A stretch of 64,000 bases of DNA from Pontibacter sp. E15-1 (GTDB taxonomy: Bacteria > Bacteroidota > Bacteroidia > Cytophagales > Hymenobacteraceae). Both the position numbers and the translations under genes were made by a program. Positions 19,151 through 28,688 of this stretch are shown piece by piece; position 1 is the first letter of the stretch; each line of letters opens with the position of its first letter. The DNA lies in NCBI RefSeq assembly GCF_022601975.1, contig NZ_JAKVIR010000006.1, forward strand, positions 62,001 through 126,000. Reading direction: 5' to 3'. Below the pieces are notes generated by a model. The model saw nothing but the letters and a program-made list of their open reading frames with translations, was not told the origin of the DNA and made no database searches.

Positions 19151-19180
19151 AGCCAAACGCACTGTTTGGCTTTTCTTTTA
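19151..19180 (+). terminator. Rho-independent terminator after kduD
   Basis: AGCCAAAC and GTTTGGCT form an 8-bp perfect stem with a 5-base loop, followed by TTTCTTTTA. Confidence 0.85.
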
Positions 19181-19184
19181 TTTT

Positions 19185-19199
19185 GTGTATATTATACAC
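19185..19199. promoter_or_regulatory. Perfect 15-bp palindrome upstream of the GH127 gene
   Basis: GTGTATA-T-TATACAC is perfectly symmetric and lies 83 bp before the GH127 start, directly after the kduD terminator. It is a candidate operator for an unidentified regulator. Chance in AT-rich DNA is possible. Confidence 0.4.
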
Positions 19200-19281
19200 T
19201 TATTGCTAGTGTGATCTTTTACCTGATGCTTTTCTATACTGTGATTGTGTAGAGCGCACCAGATTTTATACCTGTTTATCA

Positions 19282-21660
19282 ATGAAAAAGCCCGACTTCC
19301 TGTATAAAACCCTGAGCCTGCTGTGCTGCGCTTTGGCACCTTTTTTTGGGCTTGCCCAGAACCATACCCTGGAAAGCTTCCCGCTTTCGTCGGTGCAGCT
19401 GCTGGAGAGCCCTTTCCGGCAGGCGCAGCAGACGGATATGAAATACATCCTGGCCCTGGACCCGGACAGGCTGCTGGCTCCCTACCTGCAGGAGGCGGGT
19501 TTGCAGCCCAATGCCAAAAACTACGGCAACTGGGAAAACACCGGGCTGGACGGGCATATTGGCGGGCACTACCTCACGGCCCTCTCGCTGATGTATGCCG
19601 CCACGGGGAACACGGAACTGCAGCAGCGACTCACCTATATGGTCGATCAGTTGGAGCGATGCCAGCAGAAAAACGGAAACGGATACATCGGGGGCGTGCC
19701 GGGGGGCGAGGCCATGTGGCAGGAAATTGCCAACGGCAACGTGCAGGCGGAGTCGTTCTCGCTCAACGGCAAATGGGTGCCCTGGTATAACATCCACAAA
19801 TTGTACGCCGGGCTGCGCGATGCCTACCTGATAGCCGGCAACGAAAAGGCCAAGGACATGCTCGTAAAGCTGTCGGACTGGAGCATCAGGCTCACCCACA
19901 ACCTGACGGACGCGCAGATGCAGGACATGCTGCGCAGCGAGCACGGGGGTATGAACGAGGTGTTTGCCGACGTGGCCGCCATCACCGGCGACCAGAAGTA
20001 CCTGGAGCTGGCACGCCGCTTCTCGCACCGCTCGGTGCTGGACCCGCTGCTGGCCGAAAAAGACGTGCTGAACGGCATGCACGCCAACACGCAAATCCCG
20101 AAGGTGATCGGCTACAAGCGGGTGGCCGAGGTGGCCGGCGACCCCGCGTGGGCAGCGGCGGCGGACTTCTTCTGGGGCACGGTGGTGAACAACCGCACGG
20201 TATCTATCGGGGGCAACAGCGTGCGGGAGCATTTCCATCCGGCGGATAACTTCTCGTCGATGGTCGAGTCGAAGGAGGGGCCGGAGACCTGCAACACCTA
20301 CAATATGCTGAAGCTGTCGAAACAGTTATACCTCTCCAGCGCCTCCACCGACTACCTCGACTACTACGAGCGCGGCCTCTACAACCATATTCTCTCGTCG
20401 CAGCACCCCACGCGGGGCGGCTTCGTGTACTTCACACCGATGCGGCCACGGCATTACCGGGTATACTCGCAGCCGGAGGAGGGCTTCTGGTGCTGTGTGG
20501 GCTCGGGGCTGGAGAACCACGGCAAGTATGGCGAGCTCATATACGCCCATCAGGACCAAAACCTGTTCGTGAACCTGTTCATCCCCTCCACCCTGAACTG
20601 GGAGGCGCAGGGGCTCGAGGTGACCCAGCAGACGCGGTTTCCGTTTGAGGAAGCCACAAAGCTGCTGCTGAAGCTGAAGAAACCGCAAAAGTTCGCCCTC
20701 TCCATCCGCCGCCCCGCCTGGGTAAAGCCGGGAGGTATGGCAGTGCGCGTGAACAATAAGGAGGTGAAGGCGCAGGACAACGCAGCGGCCTACGTAACCG
20801 TGGAGCGGAAGTGGCGCTCAGGCGATGTGGTAACCGTGTCGCTGCCAATGGAGACGAAGGCTGAGTACCTGCCCGATAACTCGCGGTGGGTGTCGTTTGT
20901 GCATGGCCCCATTGTGCTGGCCGCCGTCACCGACACCACCGATCTGCAGGGTTTGGTTGCCGATGGAAGCCGTATGGGGCATATTGCCAACGGCCCCCTG
21001 TACCCTGTGGAGGAAGCGCCGGTGCTGGTTACAGACAAACAAGACCTGGCAGCGGGTATAAAGCCGGTGGCAGGCAAGCCGCTTACCTTTACCGCCTCCA
21101 GCCTCATCGCATCCGACAGGTATAAAAACGTAGAACTGGTGCCCTTCTTCCAGGTACACGACGCCCGCTACATGCTGTACTGGCCGGTGGCGAGCCCCGA
21201 GGAGATGGAGGCCCGCAAGGCGGCGTTGCATGAGAGAGAGGCCGCCAGAATGGCGCTGGAAAGCATGACCGTGGACCAGGTGGCCCCCGGCGAGCAGCAA
21301 CCGGAGTCGGACCACAACTACAAAGGCGACAAAACCGAATCTGGGGTATACCGCGACCGCCACTGGCGGCATGCCAGCGGCTGGTTCAGCTACGACCTGA
21401 GGGATGCCAGTCAAGAAGCACGGAAGTTGCGCGTCACATACTTTGGCCTCGACAAAGACCGCACGTTTGACATCCTGGTGAACGGCACCCTGCTCAAAAC
21501 CGTGACATTGGACGGCTCCCACGGGGACCAGTTTTTTGAGGAGGATTATACCTTGCCAGAAAGCCTGCTTGCCAAAAAAAGCAAGATGCTGCAGGTGAAG
21601 TTCGTCGCGCACAAAGGCTCCGTGGCAGGCGGTATATACGAAGTGCGGTTGATGAAATAA
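19282..21660 (+). CDS. Secreted GH127 beta-L-arabinofuranosidase
   Basis: The protein has a signal peptide (to about GLAQ) and 792 residues. The zinc/catalytic set of GH127 is visible and aligns with the characterised Bifidobacterium enzyme: Glu335 and Cys337 (GPETCNTYN) and Cys404-Cys405 (GFWCCVGSGLENHG). In that family one of the paired cysteines is the nucleophile. After the barrel come beta-sandwich domains and a C-terminal domain ending RKLRVTYFGLDKDRTFDILVNG. It removes beta-L-arabinofuranose from plant glycans such as arabinogalactan, extensin or pectin side chains. It sits between kduD and DUF2264, with terminators on both sides, so it is probably transcribed alone. Confidence 0.92.
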   Translation: MKKPDFLYKTLSLLCCALAPFFGLAQNHTLESFPLSSVQLLESPFRQAQQTDMKYILALDPDRLLAPYLQEAGLQPNAKNYGNWENTGLDGHIGGHYLTALSLMYAATGNTELQQRLTYMVDQLERCQQKNGNGYIGGVPGGEAMWQEIANGNVQAESFSLNGKWVPWYNIHKLYAGLRDAYLIAGNEKAKDMLVKLSDWSIRLTHNLTDAQMQDMLRSEHGGMNEVFADVAAITGDQKYLELARRFSHRSVLDPLLAEKDVLNGMHANTQIPKVIGYKRVAEVAGDPAWAAAADFFWGTVVNNRTVSIGGNSVREHFHPADNFSSMVESKEGPETCNTYNMLKLSKQLYLSSASTDYLDYYERGLYNHILSSQHPTRGGFVYFTPMRPRHYRVYSQPEEGFWCCVGSGLENHGKYGELIYAHQDQNLFVNLFIPSTLNWEAQGLEVTQQTRFPFEEATKLLLKLKKPQKFALSIRRPAWVKPGGMAVRVNNKEVKAQDNAAAYVTVERKWRSGDVVTVSLPMETKAEYLPDNSRWVSFVHGPIVLAAVTDTTDLQGLVADGSRMGHIANGPLYPVEEAPVLVTDKQDLAAGIKPVAGKPLTFTASSLIASDRYKNVELVPFFQVHDARYMLYWPVASPEEMEARKAALHEREAARMALESMTVDQVAPGEQQPESDHNYKGDKTESGVYRDRHWRHASGWFSYDLRDASQEARKLRVTYFGLDKDRTFDILVNGTLLKTVTLDGSHGDQFFEEDYTLPESLLAKKSKMLQVKFVAHKGSVAGGIYEVRLMK

Positions 21661-21677
21661 GACTATATATAATCCTG

Positions 21678-21700
21678 AAAGAGGCTGCCTCTTTTGCTTT
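21678..21700 (+). terminator. Weak terminator-like hairpin after the GH127 gene
   Basis: AAAGAGG/CCTCTTT form a 7-bp stem with a 3-base loop, followed by an imperfect T-rich tail. Confidence 0.5.
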
Positions 21701-21762
21701 GCACCATCAACGCCACCCAGGTGAAGACCGTGAAAATTCTGAAAAAATACGGTATACCCATT

Positions 21763-21805
21763 TCTCCAAAGCGTGTCTCTAAAGGATGCGCTTTGGAGAT
21801 TTTTT
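21763..21805 (+). terminator. Strong terminator between GH127 and DUF2264 genes
   Basis: TCTCCAAAGCG and CGCTTTGGAGA form an 11-bp perfect stem, followed by six consecutive T residues. Confidence 0.85.
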
Positions 21806-21844
21806 GTTTAGCTTGAGTTTTAAGCGCAACACAATAACCATACG

Positions 21845-23119
21845 ATGATAAGGAAATATAGACCACGGCTAACCCCAGCCACCCGAACATACTGTCTGAT
21901 GCTCTTTCTCTGCCTGCAAAGTATAATGCTCCACCCGGCATCGGCGCAGCGAAAAAAGCAAACCACGAAATCCGACCGGGAGGTATGGCTGCAGCACATG
22001 GACAAAGTGGCGCGGCCTGTGCTGGAAAACCTGGCGGCAGATCAGCTGAAGGAGAAAATGCCAGTAGCCCTCTCAGACCGGATCGATAACAAAGAATCGC
22101 GGACGCAGGTGGCTTATCTGGAGGCTTTTGGCCGCGTGATGAGCGGCATCGGACCCTGGCTGAATCTGGAAGGCGGCTCGAAGGAGGAAGTGGCCCTGCG
22201 CGACCAGTACCGCCAGTGGGCCCTGAAAGCGGTGGCCAACGCCGTGAACCCCGCTGCCAAAGACTATATGCGCTGGGACGGCGGACAGCCGCTGGTAGAC
22301 GCCTCGTTTCTGGCTCTGGGCCTGATCAAGTCGCCCTGGCTGTGGGAGCACCTCGACAAGCAGGTGCAGGAGCAGGTGGTTACGGCTTTTTTAACCACCC
22401 GGAGCACCGTGCCGGTATACAGCAACTGGATCCTGTTCTCCGGTATGATCGAGGCGTTCTTTGCCAACTACGGCCTGGACTATGACCCTGTGCGGGTAGA
22501 GTTTGGCATCCGGGAGTTCTCGGAGCACTGGTATGCGGGCGATGGCATGTACTCGGATGGGAACAACTTCGCGCTGGACTACTACAACAGCTATGTGATC
22601 CAGCCTTATCTGGCCGTGATGCTGGACGTGGCCGGAAAGCAGAATAACCGCTACAAGAGCTATTCCCCCACGTTCGGTCAGATCAGCAAGCGCTACGCCG
22701 AGATACAGGAGCGCCTGATCAACACCGACGGATCATACCCTGTGCTTGGCCGGTCCATCGCCTACCGGGGCGGGGCCTTTCACCACCTCGCCGACATGGC
22801 CGCCCGGCAGCAGTTGCCGGAGTCCTTAAAACCTGCGCAGGTACGCAGCGCGCTGACTGCCGTGCTACACAAGACACTGGATGCGCCGTCCACTTTCACC
22901 AAGGATGGCTGGTTGCAGATCGGGTTGTATGGCTATCAGCCGGATGCCGCCGATTTTTATATCACCACCGGAAGTTTATACCTCTGCGCCGCTGTTTTCC
23001 TGCCGCTCGGCCTCCCCGAAACAGACACGTTCTGGTCGGCGCCGCCAGCCCCCTGGACGGCCGTGAAAGCCTGGGCCGGGCAGGATTTTCCGGCAGACCA
23101 CGCGCTGCACCTGCACTAA
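21845..23119 (+). CDS. Secreted DUF2264-family protein, possible glycosidase (GH154-like)
   Basis: The 424-residue protein has a signal peptide (to about HPASAQ). Its core (WLQHMDKVARPVLENLA..., RWDGGQPLVDASFLALGL..., SNWILFSGMIEAFF, HWYAGDGMYSDGNNFALDYYNSYVIQP) is typical of DUF2264, predicted to form an alpha/alpha barrel. From memory, CAZy family GH154, which includes an arabinogalactan-active beta-glucuronidase, overlaps DUF2264; that link was not checked here. In context with GH127, BNR_4 and KduI/D, release of (unsaturated) glucuronic acid is plausible. Activity is inferred, not read from catalytic residues. Confidence 0.8.
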   Translation: MIRKYRPRLTPATRTYCLMLFLCLQSIMLHPASAQRKKQTTKSDREVWLQHMDKVARPVLENLAADQLKEKMPVALSDRIDNKESRTQVAYLEAFGRVMSGIGPWLNLEGGSKEEVALRDQYRQWALKAVANAVNPAAKDYMRWDGGQPLVDASFLALGLIKSPWLWEHLDKQVQEQVVTAFLTTRSTVPVYSNWILFSGMIEAFFANYGLDYDPVRVEFGIREFSEHWYAGDGMYSDGNNFALDYYNSYVIQPYLAVMLDVAGKQNNRYKSYSPTFGQISKRYAEIQERLINTDGSYPVLGRSIAYRGGAFHHLADMAARQQLPESLKPAQVRSALTAVLHKTLDAPSTFTKDGWLQIGLYGYQPDAADFYITTGSLYLCAAVFLPLGLPETDTFWSAPPAPWTAVKAWAGQDFPADHALHLH

Positions 23120-23501
23120 GCCGGAGCCGCGGCAGCATCCTGATCCTTTGTTGCCCTGAAACCGGGCCCCGTGCAGTAGCGTGCCGGAACAAAGTGAAAG
23201 AATTTTGACAAACGAGGCCACGGTATAAATACATCATCATGAACCAGTTATGCGTTTTTTGCGAACCCAATTTATACCGCAGATAGCGGAACATAACACG
23301 TGTCCTGGGTGAAACAGGCGGGTCGTCAGGGTCGGTTAGAAAAATATTGCAAATTTCCAGCCTCGTCCGTCCAAAGGTAGCGAAACACGCCTCTACACAG
23401 ATAACAAGCCGAACGTCAGCAACAGCTGTTCTTAAAGCGTGCTGCCAAAAGGGTATGGTAACGTTTTTTAGCTCTGCCTTGCCCTGAAATGCCTCAGATT
23501 G
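23120..23501. other. Gap between DUF2264 and BNR_4 genes; no gene seen
   Basis: No frame with recognisable homology and no clear terminator hairpin was found. A promoter for the BNR_4 gene is expected here but no consensus box was found. Confidence 0.5.
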
Positions 23502-24857
23502 ATGACTAATTTTCCCATGATAGACACGATACGCCAACAGGTATCAACGCTGCTGTGTGCCTTGCTGCTTTTATGCTTCAGCGTAACCTCCTGTACGAGC
23601 CCGCGCCTGTCGCAGCCCACCATCACAACCATCGCCGACGGCTGGGCCAACAACTCGGTGAATACGGTGGTCTTCCGGAAAAACTCGCTCGTGACGCACA
23701 AGGGTTCTCAGTATGCCGCCTGGTATGATGCCGACCGCCACGTGGTGCTGGCCAAACGCAAGAGCGGCAGCGACACCTGGCAAATACAAAGAACGGAGTT
23801 TACCGGCAACGCCTCGGATGCGCACAACGCCATCAGCATCATGGTGGATGGCGAGGGCTACCTGCACCTTTCCTGGGATCACCACAACAACAAGCTGAAC
23901 TATGCCCGCAGCCTCACGCCCGGCTCGTTGCTGCTGTCAGAAAAGATGCCGATGACAGGCCAGCACGAAGGCGTGGTCTCGTACCCGGAGTTTTACAGAT
24001 TGAAAAACGGCAACCTGCTTTTCTTTTACCGCGACGGTGGCTCCGGCCAGGGAAACCTGGTGATCAACAGCTTCGACACCCACACCCGGCAATGGACGCA
24101 ATTGCACAGCAACCTGATCAGTGGCGAGGGCAAGCGCAATGCTTACTGGCAGGCCCACATTGACGGGAAAGGAACCATCCATGTGTCGTGGGTATGGCGG
24201 GAGAGCCCGGATGTGGCCAGCAACCACGACCTGAGCTACGCCCGCTCCTCCGACGGGGGGCTAACCTGGGAGCGAACCACAGGCGAGCCCTATACCTTGC
24301 CCATCACAGAGGCCGCAGCCGAAATCGCGCAGCGCATCCCACAAAACAGCGAGCTCATCAACCAGACCTCCATGGGGGCCGATGCTGAGGGGAATCCCTT
24401 TATCGCCACGTACTGGCGCGAGGCAGATTCGGATATTCCGCAATACCACCTGGTATACCACAACGGCGACACGTGGAACACACGCGAGCTGGATTTCCGC
24501 ACAACGCCCTTTAGTTTGAGCGGGCAGGGTACCAAGCGCATCCCGATTGCGCGGCCGCAGGTGCTGGTGAAAAACGCCGGCGACGACACCTCCATCCTGC
24601 TGCTGTTCCGGGATGAGGAAAGGGGCAACAAGGCCTCCGCGCTGGTGATCGGCAAACTCTCTGACCCCGCCTGGACTATCCGGGACCTCACGCAGGAATC
24701 TTTGGGCGCGTGGGAGCCCAGCTACGACACCGAGCTCTGGAAAGAGAAAGGCATCCTGAACCTGTTTGTGCAGCGCGTGGAGCAGGTGGATGGCGAAGGG
24801 CAGGCCAACGTGCCGCCGCAGCCCGTGCAGGTGGTTGCCTGGAAGCTGGATTTCTAA
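23502..24857 (+). CDS. BNR_4-family beta-propeller lipoprotein, candidate uronate/rhamnose lyase
   Basis: The ATG at 23502 is preferred; a TTG at 23499 and an ATG at 23517 are alternatives. A lipobox (FSVTSC) follows a hydrophobic start. The propeller repeats carry the BNR_4 hallmark [19 protein letters not shown] and later [17 protein letters not shown]_4 proteins include seven-bladed ulvan lyases (PL24/PL25) and enzymes that cut the rhamnose-glucuronate cap of arabinogalactan. With kduI/kduD in the same cluster, a lyase that makes unsaturated uronate is attractive, and the DHH histidines could be catalytic. A sugar-binding or sialidase-like role cannot be excluded. Confidence 0.78.
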   Translation: MTNFPMIDTIRQQVSTLLCALLLLCFSVTSCTSPRLSQPTITTIADGWANNSVNTVVFRKNSLVTHKGSQYAAWYDADRHVVLAKRKSGSDTWQIQRTEFTGNASDAHNAISIMVDGEGYLHLSWDHHNNKLNYARSLTPGSLLLSEKMPMTGQHEGVVSYPEFYRLKNGNLLFFYRDGGSGQGNLVINSFDTHTRQWTQLHSNLISGEGKRNAYWQAHIDGKGTIHVSWVWRESPDVASNHDLSYARSSDGGLTWERTTGEPYTLPITEAAAEIAQRIPQNSELINQTSMGADAEGNPFIATYWREADSDIPQYHLVYHNGDTWNTRELDFRTTPFSLSGQGTKRIPIARPQVLVKNAGDDTSILLLFRDEERGNKASALVIGKLSDPAWTIRDLTQESLGAWEPSYDTELWKEKGILNLFVQRVEQVDGEGQANVPPQPVQVVAWKLDF

Positions 24858-25214
24858 CAGGACAAAACCTGGCAGGCGACATGAGGGTGTCTGATTGCCA
24901 GAATCCATATCGATACCATCACTCAAACAACGTTACTTAGTTTTTTATTGCTGCAGCATTTTGTGTAGTTTGGCGTGTAGAATCATGTGCAAAATCAGTT
25001 CAGCGCTACTGCGCCTGGTATACCTGTTCTGGAACACAGAGAAGCAGCCGAAATGCTGTTGCGGGCAATTGTCTGTGTATTGGGAAACAGGCAAAAGTGA
25101 GACTTTTCGGCAAAGGGAAATTCCCTGTGGGCGGTGAGCCAGTAAACACGTTGCGCTAATCTGATAAAAGCATGCGATTTCGTAGAGGGATATTAATTTT
25201 GAGTCAGCCATACC
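24858..25214. other. Gap before the sulfite dehydrogenase gene
   Basis: No gene was recognised. The end of the gap holds a Bacteroidota-type -7 box, listed separately. Confidence 0.5.
25194..25201 (+). promoter_or_regulatory. Candidate -7 promoter box (TAATTTTG) for the sulfite dehydrogenase gene
   Basis: TAATTTTG fits the Bacteroidota consensus TAnnTTTG and lies 13 bp before the ATG at 25215. No matching TTTG is seen 19-20 bp upstream, so support is partial. If the transcript starts just after it, the internal ATG at 25227 may be the true start. Confidence 0.4.
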
Positions 25215-26498
25215 ATGGAGTACCGAATGCAACAGACACCGCCCAATCAAGATAAAGCGGATCATACTCCTGACGCAACAGGAAGGCGCACATTTTTAGC
25301 CAAAGGCTTGCTGGGCACGCTGGCCCTTGCCCTCGGCGGCAGTGCAGTAAATCTGAAGTCGCTGCAGGCTGCGGCCCAATCGGGCTCACTGAAGCCTGCG
25401 GCTTTCAGCATGCAGGGCAAGCACCCTGACCTGGTTGTGCTGAGTGACCGCCCGTGGAACGTGGAAACCCCGCCTCACCTTCTGGACGATCGGGTGACGC
25501 CCACAGACAGGGTCTTCATCCGGAACAACGGCCTGCCGCCCGGCAAGGTAGATGCCGCCTCCTGGACCCTGACCATCGAGGGGGAGTCGGCGCGCACCAA
25601 GAAAGTGTTCACCCTGGCAGAGCTTCAGTCTAAGTTCAAGCACTATACATACCAACTGCAACTGGAGTGCGGCGGAAACGGCCGGGCGGAGTTTAGCCCG
25701 CCGGGCAAAGGCAACCAGTGGGGAAACGGCGCTGTATACTGCAGCGAATGGACAGGGGTACGGGTGAAAGATGTTTTGGAAGCTGCTGGTATCAAACCAG
25801 ACGCTGTTTATGTGGCCTATTATGGCAAAGACGTCCACCTGAGCGGCGACACGTCCAAAGTGCCCATATCCCGGGGCGTCCCGATTAAAAAAGCTTTGGA
25901 GGATGAATCGTTGATCGCCTGGGCGATCAACGGCAAAGCGATCCCGGAGATGCACGGCTACCCGCTGCGCGTGGTGTTTGGAGGGTGGCCTGCCTCGGCG
26001 AGTGGCAAATGGGTAGACCGCATTGTGGTGCGGAACAAGGTGCACGACGGTCCAAAAATGAACAAGGGCAGCTACATGGTGCCCGCACGCCCCATCCCGC
26101 CGGGAGCACCTGCCCCGGACGACAAAGACATGCGCATCATTGAATCTATGCCGGTTCGGTCGCTGATCACCTACCCTAAAACCGGGGCCATAGTGAAGGG
26201 CAAAAAAACGCTGCAGGTGCGCGGCCATGCCTGGGCCGGAGACCTGGAGGTAAAGGAAATACACGTCTCTACCGACTTTGGGGCAACCTGGCAGAAATGT
26301 GAACTGGAGAAACCCGTAAACAGGTTGGCCTGGCAACACTGGAAAACACAGGTGAAATTCCCGTCAACCGGCTATTTTGAGGTATGGGCGCGGGCCACAG
26401 ACACAGCAGGGGCCTCACAGCCCATGGTGGTGCCCGCCTGGAACCCCGGTGGCTACCTGAATAATGCCTGTCACCGGATTGCCATTCAAATTGCTTAA
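25215..26498 (+). CDS. Tat-exported molybdopterin sulfite dehydrogenase (SorA-like)
   Basis: The 427-residue protein has a twin-arginine signal (GRRTFLAKGLLGTLALALGG), so it is exported folded with its cofactor. The molybdopterin domain spans about residues 80-290, with the predicted molybdenum-ligating Cys152 in LQLECGGNGR and the family motif HGYPLRVVFGGWPASASGKWV. A C-terminal Mo-co dimerisation domain follows (about 310-425). It should oxidise sulfite to sulfate in the periplasm. The next gene encodes a monohaem c-type cytochrome lipoprotein, a natural electron acceptor as in SorAB pairs. ATG 25227 is an alternative start. Confidence 0.92.
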   Translation: MEYRMQQTPPNQDKADHTPDATGRRTFLAKGLLGTLALALGGSAVNLKSLQAAAQSGSLKPAAFSMQGKHPDLVVLSDRPWNVETPPHLLDDRVTPTDRVFIRNNGLPPGKVDAASWTLTIEGESARTKKVFTLAELQSKFKHYTYQLQLECGGNGRAEFSPPGKGNQWGNGAVYCSEWTGVRVKDVLEAAGIKPDAVYVAYYGKDVHLSGDTSKVPISRGVPIKKALEDESLIAWAINGKAIPEMHGYPLRVVFGGWPASASGKWVDRIVVRNKVHDGPKMNKGSYMVPARPIPPGAPAPDDKDMRIIESMPVRSLITYPKTGAIVKGKKTLQVRGHAWAGDLEVKEIHVSTDFGATWQKCELEKPVNRLAWQHWKTQVKFPSTGYFEVWARATDTAGASQPMVVPAWNPGGYLNNACHRIAIQIA

Positions 26499-26563
26499 AA
26501 AGCAGCCTGAACATCCGCTGACACAACAATTCCGAATCCGGAAGTTTAAAAATTATAGCTGAT

Positions 26564-27079
26564 TTGAAAAAACAATCAAGAGACCAGGTGATTTTGGCAG
26601 CGGCCGCTTTTGCTACGAGAAGCCGTGGCTGCGCAAAGTGGCTGCTGCAAGCTTTGCTCTGTTTGCTCCTGCTGTCTGAAGTTAGTTGCCAGGGGAAACA
26701 GGAGGAAAACCGACAGGCAACAGCGCAATCTGATCCGGCTGCCCTGGCGGACTCGGTAGAAGCTGCGGCCCTTCCCCCTCCAGACAGTGACGTGGTGGAT
26801 GGCATCCACGTACCCACCGGCCTGATTGCCGATGAGGGGTATGTGTTGGTGCGCAACAACTGCATCAGCTGCCACTCCCTGAATCTGGTAAAGAACAAGC
26901 GCGCCACGCGCGAAGGCTGGCTCTCTACAATCCGCTGGATGCAGCAGACGCAGGGCCTCTGGGATTTGGGGGAAAACGAAAAGCCGATTTTAGATTATCT
27001 GGCCAGAAACTACGCTCCCGATGACATGGGAAGGAGAAAGCAGCTGACAGAGGTAGAGTGGTATATCCTGAAAGAGTAA
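26564..27079 (+). CDS. Monohaem c-type cytochrome lipoprotein, likely partner of the sulfite dehydrogenase
   Basis: The 171-residue protein starts at a TTG, 65 bp after the sulfite dehydrogenase. A hydrophobic stretch ends in SEVSC (Cys42), a plausible lipobox. The haem motif CISCH is at residues 100-104 (LVRNNCISCHSLNL), and a conserved tail follows (GWLSTIRWMQQTQGLW). It probably takes electrons from sulfite oxidation at the periplasmic membrane face. No second haem motif is present. Confidence 0.85.
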   Translation: MKKQSRDQVILAAAAFATRSRGCAKWLLQALLCLLLLSEVSCQGKQEENRQATAQSDPAALADSVEAAALPPPDSDVVDGIHVPTGLIADEGYVLVRNNCISCHSLNLVKNKRATREGWLSTIRWMQQTQGLWDLGENEKPILDYLARNYAPDDMGRRKQLTEVEWYILKE

Positions 27080-27637
27080 AAGCCTGATATTCCCAAGTTT
27101 ACATTAGGCCAACGCCTCAGCGCCCGACGAAGCAGGAGAAAGCGAAGTGGAAAAACATAGCCATGGCTACAGAGACATTCCTGGACTGACATTTTTGTAA
27201 ATCAGGTATGATTCCCATATCAATTGCTCATCACGTATAGTCTTTCCTTTTAGGTTAGTGATATTCCTTATTTGGGAGGGTAAATTATTATTAATTGCTC
27301 CTTCCGGATGAGCAAGCCGAACTGCGCAAAATCCGTTTGATGTCGGTTTTATATATGCCTTGGCCAGCAGGCACTTCCAGATACGGGCTAGGGTTGTTTG
27401 CACGAAGGTGCCTGCCAGGAAATCCAGGTGCACAGGATTGGATACCGGGTATGGCCGGGGCAAATAAAATTCAGAAAGACTGTGGGATAGCTAACCCAGA
27501 GTGCTTACATTTACCTGTAAGAGCCGGAGCGACAGGCAAAAAAAACCCATCATTTAGGGCAAAGCTGATTTTCGCAGCTTTTGCAGGCGTCCGGCCACAA
27601 ATTATCCTTTTCAAAAAAAGAAGACACTTTTAACAAC
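27080..27637. other. 558-bp gap before fbp; no real gene seen
   Basis: A 112-codon frame at 27295 has no family match, poor codon style and no ribosome-binding site, so it is not called. No terminator or promoter was clear. Confidence 0.5.
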
Positions 27638-28648
27638 ATGGATGATCAATTAGCCCTACCTGTAGGCACGACGCTGGACAGGTTCATCATGAGAAAACAG
27701 GAAGAGTTCGCGTATGCCACCGGCGAGCTGTCGCAGTTGCTCCGCGACATCGCTCTGGCCACCAAGATCGTGAACCGGGAAATTAACCGGGCAGGCCTGC
27801 TGGGCGTGCCTGGCACGTATGCGCACCAGACCGTTAGAGGCGAGGAGCAGCAGAAGCTCGACATGATCGCCAACATCCGCTTTATCCGGGCGCTGCGCAA
27901 CGGCGGCGAGGTATGCACCGTTATCTCGGCCGAGGATAAGCACCTGATCCAGACGGGCAATACCAAGGGCAAGTACATCGTGGCCATCGACCCGCTGGAC
28001 GGCTCCTCTAATGTGGACGTGAACGTGGCCATCGGCACGATCTTCTCCGTGTACAGGCGAGTGTCTGAGGCTGGCGACGACGGCACGCTGGCTGACTGCC
28101 TGCAGAAAGGCGCGAAGCAGGTGGCCGCAGGCTATATCATCTATGGTTCCTCCACCATGCTGGTGTATACCACCGGCTGCGGCGTGAACGGCTTTACGTA
28201 TGAGCCCTCACTGGGCGAGTTTTTCCTTTCGCATCCGCTCATCAGTACCCCGAGGCAGGGAAGTATATACTCCTGCAACGAGGGCAATATCGACAGCTTC
28301 CCGGAAGGGGTGCAAGCGTATGTCCGCCACTGCAAGGCGCAGCGTTACACCGGCCGCTACATCGGCTCGCTGGTAGCCGACTTCCACCGCAACCTGCTCA
28401 AGGGCGGGGTATACATCTACCCGGTTACGTCTGACTACCCGGACGGCAAGCTGCGCCTGGTATATGAGTGCAACGCATTGGCCATGATTGTGGAGCAGGC
28501 GGGCGGCAAGGCCTCCGACGGCTCCGGGCGCATCCTCGACAAGACCCCAACCGATATGCACCAGCGCACCCCACTAATCATCGGCTCCCGCGACATGGTG
28601 GACAAAGTGCAGGAGTTTATGGCGAAAGAGTCCGCGAATTTGAAATAA
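27638..28648 (+). CDS. fbp: Class I fructose-1,6-bisphosphatase
   Basis: The start at 27638 gives MDDQLALPVGTTLDRF, a normal family start; the in-frame 27581 start adds unrelated residues. At 336 residues it matches class I enzymes. Signatures include the metal-binding DPLDGSSNVDVNVAIGTIFS and the substrate region LVADFHRNLLKGGVYIYP. It hydrolyses fructose-1,6-bisphosphate in gluconeogenesis, the direction needed when growing on uronates and deoxy sugars. It stands alone between two non-coding gaps. Confidence 0.97.
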   Translation: MDDQLALPVGTTLDRFIMRKQEEFAYATGELSQLLRDIALATKIVNREINRAGLLGVPGTYAHQTVRGEEQQKLDMIANIRFIRALRNGGEVCTVISAEDKHLIQTGNTKGKYIVAIDPLDGSSNVDVNVAIGTIFSVYRRVSEAGDDGTLADCLQKGAKQVAAGYIIYGSSTMLVYTTGCGVNGFTYEPSLGEFFLSHPLISTPRQGSIYSCNEGNIDSFPEGVQAYVRHCKAQRYTGRYIGSLVADFHRNLLKGGVYIYPVTSDYPDGKLRLVYECNALAMIVEQAGGKASDGSGRILDKTPTDMHQRTPLIIGSRDMVDKVQEFMAKESANLK

Positions 28649-28688
28649 GCCTGAAGAAGAGGCGAAAATATCGCCACAATTGATAAGC

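Noticed and set aside
27295..27633. 112-codon frame before fbp
   Set aside because: No family match, no ribosome-binding site and overlaps the fbp leader in another frame.
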